Assembly: GCA_038210985.1 (NCBI GenBank)
Contig: JBBQWB010000117.1
Coordinates: forward strand, 1 to 8,656
Direction of reading: 5' to 3'
Origin: JAQUGA01 sp038210985
Lineage (GTDB): Bacteria; Bacteroidota; Bacteroidia; Bacteroidales; WCHB1-69
Length of the DNA: 8,656 nt
Part shown: positions 1 to 6,432 of the stretch, piece by piece
Position numbering within the stretch: position 1 is the stretch's first letter
How the letters are laid out: every line of letters begins with the position of its first letter
Notes under the pieces: generated by a model
Databases searched by the model: none
What the model was told of the DNA's origin: nothing
What the model saw: only the letters and a program-made list of their open reading frames with translations
Made by a program: the position numbers and the translations under genes

Positions 1-43
1 CTTCAATTTCTTCTGTCGTAAACCAATCAAAAGCTAAGTCTTT

Positions 44-202
44 GTTACTTTGTTACTTTGTTACTTTGTTACTTTGTTACTTTATTACTTGTTACTTTGT
101 TACTTGTTACTTTGTTACTTTATTACTTGTTACTTTGTTACTTGTTACTTTGTTACTTTATTACTTGTTACTTTGTTACTTGTTACTTTGTTACTTGTTA
201 CC
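44..202. repeat. Tandem array of 7/8-bp GTTACTT(T) units with 38-bp higher-order period
   Basis: The array is built from three units read on the + strand: A = GTTACTTT (8 bp), B = GTTACTT (7 bp) and C = ATTACTT (7 bp). The order is AAAAAC, then ABAAC twice (91-128 and 129-166, 38 bp each), then ABAB and a truncated GTTACC at 197-202. The higher-order ABAAC repeat shows that whole blocks, not only single units, have been duplicated. Open frames on the + strand (Leu/Cys/Tyr/Phe/Val/Thr only) are a by-product of the repeat and not a gene. On the - strand, any run of three or more 8-bp units puts a TAA in every frame, so the array cannot be translated through in that direction. Arrays of this kind expand and contract by replication slippage. 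Confidence 0.95.
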
Positions 203-281
203 ATTTAAAAACTGCTTTCCACAGCTTCGCCCTCTCAGTCCCATAATGAGACCTAAAAATCGAAATAATGAATATTCAATG

Positions 282-289
282 CAAAGTTA
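282..289 (-). promoter_or_regulatory. Possible leftward Bacteroidetes-type -7 element TAACTTTG
   Basis: The - strand reads TAACTTTG followed by CATTG, an exact match to the TAnnTTTG -7 consensus known for Bacteroidetes sigma factors. No clear TTTG -33 element lies at the usual distance, only T-rich sequence around 311-317. If active, transcription would run leftwards through the tandem array and out of the window. The call rests on one motif in AT-rich DNA and is tentative. Confidence 0.3.
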
Positions 290-438
290 AAAAAATAAAT
301 TAGCTAAAGAGAAAAAATATCGCATAGGGCTATTCTCTATATTTCAATTATAGAAAATCTAAGATGATTTCAAAAAGTCATTTCAAAAAAAGCATTTTAC
401 AAATAAAGAAAAAGTGAACAAAATTTTAAAAAATACAT

Positions 439-446
439 TATCTTTA
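439..446 (+). promoter_or_regulatory. Possible promoter -7 element for the T9SS gene (TATCTTTA)
   Basis: TATCTTTA, followed by CAAC, matches the Bacteroidetes TAnnTTTG -7 consensus at all but the last base and lies in very AT-rich DNA. No good -33 element is visible. Used as a promoter it would leave a leader of more than 220 nt before the ATG at 684, and that leader would include the CCCCT/AGGGG inverted repeat and the purine-rich tract. Tentative. Confidence 0.25.
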
Positions 447-548
447 CAACTTAATATAAAAGAAATAAGTCTATCTATAAATTAAAATTCAATATCGCAA
501 CAACTCAACAACGAACTATATAACGAACACCTCACGCTTCCCCCCAAA

Positions 549-560
549 CCCCTAAAGGGG
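549..560. repeat. CCCCT-AA-AGGGG inverted repeat
   Basis: A perfect 5-bp GC-rich inverted repeat with a 2-bp centre is embedded in an otherwise AT-rich leader, preceded by a run of C and AAA (540-548). From memory, near-identical CCCCAAACCCCTAAAGGGG strings are common dispersed elements in Bacteroidetes genomes. It has no T-tract, so it is not a standard terminator. Confidence 0.5.
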
Positions 561-580
561 AGAGCCATCACACAATAAAC

Positions 581-645
581 AAGGGAACAAGGGAAAAAGG
601 GAAAAAGGGAAAAAAGTGAAAAGAAAAAAGGAAAAAGGAAAAAGG
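581..645. repeat. Purine-rich periodic tract, 8-bp then 7-bp units
   Basis: The + strand is almost all A and G. It starts with four 8-bp units (AAGGGAAC at 581-588, then AAGGGAAA at 589-596, 597-604 and 605-612), passes through a degenerate AAAGTGAAAAG segment, then has three 7-bp AAAAAGG units ending at 645. It ends 38 bases before the ATG of the large T9SS gene, so it probably lies in that gene's untranslated leader. It is not positioned as a Shine-Dalgarno sequence. Change in unit number could alter leader length. Confidence 0.75.
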
Positions 646-683
646 AACAACAAACAACTAAATAACAAAACAATTACTCACCT

Positions 684-3600
684 ATGAAAAAAATATACTT
701 CATTTTATTTCTAGGATTACTCATTTGTAGTACTGCTTCTTTCTCACAGCCACTTACAGCCGTATTTCCACAAGTAAATAGACAAACGCATATTTCTCCC
801 ATTGAATTTCAATGGAATAAAGCTAATGATGCAATTTCGTATGACTTTTATCTTGCTTCCGACTCACTTTTTAGTAATATAATATTTCAAACCAATATTA
901 CAAATAATTATTTCACTTATAGCAACGCCATTACTTCAGGCATCTATTTCTGGAAAGTATCTGCCAACTTTTCAGCACTACCAACAACTCACTCAAGCAC
1001 ATATAAATTTACTTTTTTCGCACCAACTCCAAACGCAAATTTAAAATTATGGTTTGCTGCTGATACTGGAGTGACATTAACTTCTGGAGCTGTATCGCAG
1101 TGGAACGATTTAAGTGGAAATAATTTCAACTTAAATCAATCAACAATATCATTTCGTCCAATAAAAACTCTTAATAGTTTAACTCAAATGTCAACGGTTA
1201 AATTTGATGGAACTAATGATTATTTATCAGTAAATTTTAGTCAGACTTTTAACCAACCATTAACCTATTTTTATGTTTGGAATACTCAAACTGCTAAAGT
1301 CCAATACTTATTTGATGGCATATTGTCAACTAACCGAGTAACCATGTTGTTTAGTACGGCAACAACACTTTCACCATTTGCCGGTTCTCAATTAAATTAC
1401 ACAAAAAAATTTGATACTATTCCTTTTATAACTACGGCAGTTTATAATGGCACTTCTTCCATTTTTTATGAAAACGGAATACAAAAATTAATTGGCAATC
1501 CTGGAAATGGCAATTCAACAGGGCTTAATCTTGGTGCAAAATATTCGAATAATCAAACTTTAGATGGTTGTGTCAGTGAAATATTAATATTCAATACAAT
1601 TCTCGTCCCTATTCAAAAGACACAAATTGAAGAATATTTATCTAACAAATATGGACCGCCCGTTTCTCTAGGCTATGATATTTCAATGCAATATCGTTTA
1701 TGTGATACTACACTTGCAAGTGCAAATAAACCTTGGTTCTCTAAATGGCTGTGGAATTCTGGTGATACAACAGCTACTATTAAAGTAAATAAAACAGGTA
1801 AATATTGGGTTAAAGCTACAAATATTTTTGGAATAACTTCGTCAGATACAATAATTGTAACTTACAAGGGTGCTCAAACATTCTCAAATTCCACCATTTG
1901 TCTTGGAGACACACTTACATATACTTACACTAAAAACCTTCCTTATAATATTACCTGGTCAAATGGTGACACTGGAATTGTTTTTAAAACCACAATGGCT
2001 GGCAATTATTCCATGACTTTACGAGATACAAACAATTGCACGTATCAAACCTCATTTATTGTTGCCATAGATTCATTTCCGTCTCGAAATTTTATTAATT
2101 CGGATACGACTATATGCTCAGGCAATACTATTAAAGCAAATATAATTAGTGGTACAACTTCATTGATTTGGTTGCCTGGCAATGAGACTACGTTAATTAA
2201 AACAATTTACAATTCGGGCATGTATAAAATAAATGCAACTAATACCAATGGATGCGTAAATAATGATTCAATAAATGTCGTAGTTTCAGGCTCTGCACCT
2301 AATCCACTTTTCAATTGGAGCAAACTTTGCAGTCGCGACAGCATAACATTTACCGATTTATCCTACCCTGCTGACAGCATTGCATCTTGGCAATGGACAA
2401 TAAATAACAACTTTTCATCAAATATTCAAAACCCTGTTACCACTTTCGATACTGCTGGAAATTATTCTGTTCACTTATCCGTAACTGCTCATTCGGGTTG
2501 TTTAAAAGACACTACTGTTTTTATCCACCTTAATAAAAAGCCAACAGCTGATTTTTCATATCTAAATCCGTGTCCAAATATTCCAACTCCGTTTACAAAC
2601 CTTTCTGATTTAGGAATTGGATATACTACCGAATCAATAAATTGGTTTATAAACTCAAATTTGGTTTCTACCGAAACAAGTCCTCAACTTAGTTTTCCTG
2701 CTTCGCAAATTTACAATGTATCGCTAAAAGTAACAAGCACGGACCTCTGCTCCGATTCTATCACAAAATCCATTAACATTCCTGCAAATTACCCACAACC
2801 TTTGAGTTTCTCAACGATTTATCCTCTCAACAATGCTCAATTATCGATTCAAACCGTTGTTTTCAAATGGAATATTTCACAAAATGCACAATATTACAAA
2901 ATTGAAATAAGTAAATTTGCCGATTTTAATACAATTTACAACTCGGCATCGATGAATGCTGTTAATTCTCCTTCTTATACTTTAAACTTAGATACTGGGA
3001 TGTTTTATTGGAGAGTGACTGCATATAATCCTTGTTTGGACTCCATTCGTTCTGAAAAAAGTTCATTTCGTATTTTGCCGTTAAAATTTTCAAGAACTGC
3101 CCTTTGGTTTGCTGCCGATTCGGGAGTAGTTATTTCAAACGGACTAATTACGCAATGGAAAGACATTAGCGGAAATAACAATCATGCAAATCAATCAACG
3201 ATTGCGAATCAACCTTTACTAGTTTCAACAAATAGCATTTTAAACAATAAACCAAGTATCAATTTTGATGGAACAAATGACAACTTTGTTATAAGTAACA
3301 CAACAAATATAGGTTCAGTTTTTATAATTTCTAACTGGGGAACAACTGCTACAGTTTTTCCAAACGCTGTGTCAATGTTAAGTTCATACATAGCACATCC
3401 TAAACTTATTTTATTTTCAGGTGCACAGAATACAAGTAATATTTACACGAGTACATCAAGTTTATTTGGCAACAATATAGAAATAAACAACAACTCTACG
3501 AGTTTATATTCCCCTCTGAATGCATACAAATTAATTTTTGGGAAAGTAGCAACTAGCTCAGTGCAATACCCTTCCCTACAAATTGCAGGTCAAACAAGCA

Positions 3601-6170
3601 CTACAGGACGTTATTGGAATGGAAATATTGCCGAAATTATTGCCTTTGATACTGTGTTAACAGTTACTGAGCAAGACCAAGTGTACTCCTATTTATCCAA
3701 CAAATATGCTCCTTATGTTTCGCTTGGCTACGATATTAATATGCAGTATCGTTTATGCGACACTACAATTACTGGTGCTAACAAAGCTTGGTTTACAAAT
3801 TGGATTTGGAATACAGGCGAAACCACTGCCACTATTAAAGTAAATAAAACAGGTAATTATTGGGTTAAAGCAACAAATATTTTTGGTCTCGAGTCTTACG
3901 ACACGGTTTTTGTTTATTATGCTGGACAACAAACCTTTGTTGACACAACATTATGCCTAGGAGACACATTACATTATTCATATACCAAAAACTTACCTTA
4001 TACCATATCTTGGTCGAATGGGAACAATGGTCTATATTTTAAGGAAGCAAATGCTGGAACTTATTCCATGACTTTAACAGATACCATCGGTTGTCATTAC
4101 ACTACAAGCTTCACTTTACATCTCGATAGTCTTCCAACAAGCCTTTCGTTGGGAACAGACTTAAGTTTTTGCAGCGGTGAAACCCTAAGCCCGATTATTC
4201 AAAATCAAGATATGGCTCAACTCTCCTATACATGGATGAATAATACTACTTTGCCTTCCATTATGGTTTCAAGTGCTGGCAACTATTCGGTTACGGCTAC
4301 TAATGAACGAGGATGTATCGCAATAGATTCTATTGATATTACAATTCAAGGAGCATTGCCAATTGTTCAATTTAATGCAGCAGGAGTTTGTTGGAACGAA
4401 ATTAGTCATTTTCAAGATCAAAGCACTTCGCCAGATGGCTCTAATTTAACATCTTGGAGTTGGACGTTTGGCAACGATTCTGTTTCAAATTTACCAAATC
4501 CACAATTAACTTATTTAAACAGTGGCATATTCACCGTAAAATTAAGTGTAACAACCGAAAATTTATGCACTTCAAGTTTCACCCAACAAGTTGTGGTTTA
4601 TTCAAAACCAAATTCCGATTTTACTCCACTCGAAGCTTGTGCATTTTCACCAGTTCAATTTACAGATTTAACTACCGACAATTATCAAATTCATGAATGG
4701 CTTTGGAATTTTAACGATGCATATTCTACCCAAAATACTTCTTCACTTCAAAATCCAATACATAGCTTTGATAACATTGGTAACTATCAAATTAAATTAA
4801 TCAGTAAATCTATTTTTGGATGTACCGATTCTATCACTAAATCTTTAATTGTTAAACCTACAGTTTTGTCCGATTTCTCATTCTCAAATTCTTGTTTTGG
4901 AACTCCCACATGGTTCAATAATACGTCAATTACAAATCAATGGAATCCCATAATGAAATACAAATGGGAGTATTTATCAACTTACAAAGATTCACTTCCA
5001 ACAAGTTCTTACTTATTTTCAGCACCAGGAATTTACAATGTAAAACACACAATTACAACTTTAAATGGCTGCACAAATTCGATTATTAAGCCTATAAAAG
5101 TATCGTATATTCCAATTGCAAACTTTTCAAATCCCGAAACTTGTTTAAACACAACTTATATCTTAAACGACGAAAGTCAAATTGAATTTGACACCATTAG
5201 CATTGTAAAATGGTTCATTGATGGCAATTATTATTCGAGTGGAACACAAACTTATGTAGATTTCCCTTCACCTAACTCTTACATCATAAAACAAATTGTT
5301 ATATCAAACGAAAACTGTTCGGATACTATATCAAAAACTGTCATTGTTAATCCTGTTCCAGTTTCTAATTTCACTTACACTTTTGACGAAGAAACAGTTG
5401 GTTATTTAGTTCATTTTACAAATACCTCAACAGGTATTAATTCCTATTTTTGGGATTTTAGTACGGGGCAAACTTCCACAGCCGTAAATCCATCGTACGA
5501 TTTCACTACTGAAGGCAATTACAATGTAGTTTTAATAGCTCAAAACCAATATGGATGTACGGATACTTCAAATTATGTCGTTTTTATTTCAAATCCTTTT
5601 ATGGATTTATCGATTCTAAATGCTAGTTTTGAAAATATAAACGGATATCTTAAAACAAATATCAGCATTGCTAATATGGGTAATCGAAACGTTTTTAATA
5701 TTTGGATTGATGTCATGTCAGGAAATACAAATACTAGAGAGTTATGGAGTGGTATTTTGCGACCTGCCGAAGTGATAAATTACACCTTGCATTCATATAC
5801 TCCTATTAAACCATACGAAAATATTGAATTTGCATGTGCTTCAATTTATGCCGATATGTTTCCGAATGAGTTAAATATGGTGAATAATAATTTTTGTATT
5901 TCTAATTCGGATGAATTTAGTATTTTTGATATCTATCCTAATCCTGCAAAAGAAAAAATAACATGTATCCTTTCAACTCCAAATGATGGATTGATTCAAA
6001 TTAAGATTTCCCGACCAGATGGCAAGCTGGTTTTTGAAAGTAATTCAAACAATGTAAATAAAGGAATTAATCATTTTACCATCCCGATTTCAAATTTACC
6101 AAGTGGTGTTTATTTTATACATCTCGAATTTGAAGGGAAACGATTGGTTCAGAAATTTGTGGTTATTTAG
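684..6170 (+). CDS. Large multidomain T9SS-exported surface protein (FN3, ConA/LamG, Ig-like, PKD, CARDB-like, type A sorting domain)
   Basis: An 1828-residue exported protein, probably cell-surface or secreted. Residues 1-22 form a signal peptide (MKK, hydrophobic core, cleavage near SFS|Q). A module follows twice: FN3-like (~27-115; ~712-800), ConA/LamG-like (~118-327; ~803-1012, both with LWFAAD and FDGTND motifs), three Ig-like repeats (~328-535; ~1013-1222, with CLGDTL) and two PKD-like domains (~536-702; ~1223-1391). Three more PKD-like domains (~1392-1637) follow, with WxW/WDF and NP...GNY motifs. Then come a CARDB-like domain (~1640-1742) and a C-terminal sorting domain (~1747-1828; IYPNPA, GVYFIHLE, KFVVI). 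In this family the last domain directs outer-membrane passage by T9SS and is removed on anchoring. The ConA-like domains suggest glycan or ligand binding or adhesion; no catalytic motif is seen. The ATG has no Shine-Dalgarno, as usual in this phylum. It appears monocistronic and convergent with the next gene. Exact ligand unknown. Confidence 0.93.
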   Translation: MKKIYFILFLGLLICSTASFSQPLTAVFPQVNRQTHISPIEFQWNKANDAISYDFYLASDSLFSNIIFQTNITNNYFTYSNAITSGIYFWKVSANFSALPTTHSSTYKFTFFAPTPNANLKLWFAADTGVTLTSGAVSQWNDLSGNNFNLNQSTISFRPIKTLNSLTQMSTVKFDGTNDYLSVNFSQTFNQPLTYFYVWNTQTAKVQYLFDGILSTNRVTMLFSTATTLSPFAGSQLNYTKKFDTIPFITTAVYNGTSSIFYENGIQKLIGNPGNGNSTGLNLGAKYSNNQTLDGCVSEILIFNTILVPIQKTQIEEYLSNKYGPPVSLGYDISMQYRLCDTTLASANKPWFSKWLWNSGDTTATIKVNKTGKYWVKATNIFGITSSDTIIVTYKGAQTFSNSTICLGDTLTYTYTKNLPYNITWSNGDTGIVFKTTMAGNYSMTLRDTNNCTYQTSFIVAIDSFPSRNFINSDTTICSGNTIKANIISGTTSLIWLPGNETTLIKTIYNSGMYKINATNTNGCVNNDSINVVVSGSAPNPLFNWSKLCSRDSITFTDLSYPADSIASWQWTINNNFSSNIQNPVTTFDTAGNYSVHLSVTAHSGCLKDTTVFIHLNKKPTADFSYLNPCPNIPTPFTNLSDLGIGYTTESINWFINSNLVSTETSPQLSFPASQIYNVSLKVTSTDLCSDSITKSINIPANYPQPLSFSTIYPLNNAQLSIQTVVFKWNISQNAQYYKIEISKFADFNTIYNSASMNAVNSPSYTLNLDTGMFYWRVTAYNPCLDSIRSEKSSFRILPLKFSRTALWFAADSGVVISNGLITQWKDISGNNNHANQSTIANQPLLVSTNSILNNKPSINFDGTNDNFVISNTTNIGSVFIISNWGTTATVFPNAVSMLSSYIAHPKLILFSGAQNTSNIYTSTSSLFGNNIEINNNSTSLYSPLNAYKLIFGKVATSSVQYPSLQIAGQTSTTGRYWNGNIAEIIAFDTVLTVTEQDQVYSYLSNKYAPYVSLGYDINMQYRLCDTTITGANKAWFTNWIWNTGETTATIKVNKTGNYWVKATNIFGLESYDTVFVYYAGQQTFVDTTLCLGDTLHYSYTKNLPYTISWSNGNNGLYFKEANAGTYSMTLTDTIGCHYTTSFTLHLDSLPTSLSLGTDLSFCSGETLSPIIQNQDMAQLSYTWMNNTTLPSIMVSSAGNYSVTATNERGCIAIDSIDITIQGALPIVQFNAAGVCWNEISHFQDQSTSPDGSNLTSWSWTFGNDSVSNLPNPQLTYLNSGIFTVKLSVTTENLCTSSFTQQVVVYSKPNSDFTPLEACAFSPVQFTDLTTDNYQIHEWLWNFNDAYSTQNTSSLQNPIHSFDNIGNYQIKLISKSIFGCTDSITKSLIVKPTVLSDFSFSNSCFGTPTWFNNTSITNQWNPIMKYKWEYLSTYKDSLPTSSYLFSAPGIYNVKHTITTLNGCTNSIIKPIKVSYIPIANFSNPETCLNTTYILNDESQIEFDTISIVKWFIDGNYYSSGTQTYVDFPSPNSYIIKQIVISNENCSDTISKTVIVNPVPVSNFTYTFDEETVGYLVHFTNTSTGINSYFWDFSTGQTSTAVNPSYDFTTEGNYNVVLIAQNQYGCTDTSNYVVFISNPFMDLSILNASFENINGYLKTNISIANMGNRNVFNIWIDVMSGNTNTRELWSGILRPAEVINYTLHSYTPIKPYENIEFACASIYADMFPNELNMVNNNFCISNSDEFSIFDIYPNPAKEKITCILSTPNDGLIQIKISRPDGKLVFESNSNNVNKGINHFTIPISNLPSGVYFIHLEFEGKRLVQKFVVI
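738..5594 (+). repeat. Internal duplication of a ~685-residue module within the T9SS protein
   Basis: Copy 1 covers roughly residues 27-702 and copy 2 roughly 712-1391. Landmarks keep a constant offset of 685 residues (2055 bp): W44/W729, W123/W808, G330/G1015, and the ATIKVNKTG segment. The offset then drifts to 687-689 in the PKD part. Most of the pair has diverged, but DNA at 1776-1831 and 3831-3886 agrees at 54 of 56 bases. The remaining PKD domains up to 5594 are single relatives, not part of the block duplication. Confidence 0.85.
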
Positions 6171-6172
6171 TT

Positions 6173-6190
6173 TTTTTTTAACCATATAGA
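6173..6190. repeat. Direct repeat, left copy: T-run plus AACCATATA
   Basis: The sequence is seven T residues followed by AACCATATAGA. A near copy (T-run, AAACCATATAAGA) lies at 6377-6396, so the two bracket the inverted-repeat cluster. From memory, ACCATATAAG-type strings after genes recur in Bacteroidetes genomes. Confidence 0.55.
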
Positions 6191-6216
6191 TAACCTATTT
6201 GTCGTTTACCTCAGCG

Positions 6217-6299
6217 ATTTGTCATTCCGATACGTAGTGAGGAATCTATTAAAATGATAGATGCCTCCGCTTCACTAGGTTTTGCTCTGCATGACAAAT
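6217..6299. repeat. REP/MITE-like inverted-repeat element with ATTTGTCAT ends
   Basis: The ends are a perfect 9-bp inverted repeat (ATTTGTCAT at 6217-6225, ATGACAAAT at 6291-6299). Inside, TAGTGAGGAATCTAT (6235-6249) pairs with ATAGATGCCT plus CACTA (6257-6277) apart from one mismatch and a 6-base insertion, so the whole element can fold as a long hairpin. From memory, GTCATTCCGA...GAGGAATCT is a widespread intergenic repeat in Bacteroidetes. A partial second copy of the end, ATTTGTCGTT, lies at 6197-6206. No transposase is encoded. Confidence 0.65.
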
Positions 6300-6349
6300 T
6301 TAGATGCTTTGCAGCGAAAAAAGCAACACTGTGCCCTTCGCTTTAGCGA

Positions 6350-6383
6350 ACAGTTCGCCGCAGCGAACTGTGTAAGTTTTTTT
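6350..6383 (+). terminator. Possible intrinsic terminator for the T9SS gene
   Basis: A perfect 9-bp stem (ACAGTTCGC at 6350-6358, GCGAACTGT at 6363-6371) with a CGCA loop is followed after five bases by seven T residues (6377-6383). A smaller hairpin TTCGC-TTTA-GCGAA (6337-6350) lies next to it. The position, about 180 bases after the T9SS stop, suits a terminator, but the structure may equally be part of the repeat cluster. On the - strand the nearest T-run is farther off (6317-6322), so it is a weaker terminator for the E2 gene. Confidence 0.45.
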
Positions 6384-6396
6384 AAACCATATAAGA
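6377..6396. repeat. Direct repeat, right copy: T-run plus AAACCATATAAGA
   Basis: Near copy of 6173-6190 on the far side of the inverted-repeat cluster. It is followed by another related ACATATAAGA string (6397-6406). The pair could be what is left of an insertion of the intervening ~185 bp, or two independent copies of a common post-gene motif. Confidence 0.5.
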
Positions 6397-6432
6397 ACAT
6401 ATAAGATTGTTTCCCTATAAGTTCCTCTGCAA

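Larger units (their letters stand above)
203..683. other. Non-coding region between the tandem array and the large T9SS gene
   Basis: No believable gene is present in these ~480 bases. The stretch holds an imperfect palindrome (238-252), a possible leftward promoter (282-289), a very AT-rich segment (about 290-490) with a possible rightward promoter (439-446), a short direct repeat CAACAACT/CAACAACG (498-513), a CCCCT/AGGGG inverted repeat (549-560) and a purine-rich periodic tract (581-645). The long - strand open frame across 482-673 is rich in Phe, Leu, Ser and Cys only because it reads the purine tract backwards. Confidence 0.7.
6171..6432. other. Convergent intergenic region filled with repeat-like sequence
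   Basis: This gap separates the 3' ends of the T9SS gene and the E2 gene. It begins with nine T residues directly after the TAG stop. It then holds a T-run plus AACCATATA direct repeat (6173-6190 and 6377-6396) that brackets a cluster of inverted repeats (6217-6299 and 6337-6371). I see no gene in it. Confidence 0.75.

Noticed and set aside
1..52. Edge fragment on the - strand reading KDLAFDWFTTEEIE
   Set aside because: Protein-like but only 17 codons, with no start codon and a stop directly upstream. It is too short to call a gene; kept only as part of a finding.
44..202. The array considered as a CRISPR
   Set aside because: Units are 7-8 bp and directly adjacent, with no unique spacers and no cas genes.
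42..290. Open + strand frames of 62-82 residues over the tandem array
   Set aside because: They consist almost wholly of Leu, Cys, Tyr, Phe, Val and Thr from the repeat itself, begin with non-ATG codons within the array, and resemble no protein.
482..673. 63-residue - strand open frame rich in Phe, Ser and Leu
   Set aside because: It is the reverse reading of the purine-rich tract and the CCCCT/AGGGG repeat; it has no start context and overlaps the leader of the T9SS gene.
3209..3391. 60-residue - strand open frame inside the T9SS gene
   Set aside because: Antisense to the second ConA-like domain, whose + strand frame is clearly coding and conserved between the two module copies.
4454..4696. 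80-residue + strand open frame inside the T9SS gene
   Set aside because: Shifted frame within a PKD-coding stretch; the composition is not protein-like and the main frame continues without a break.
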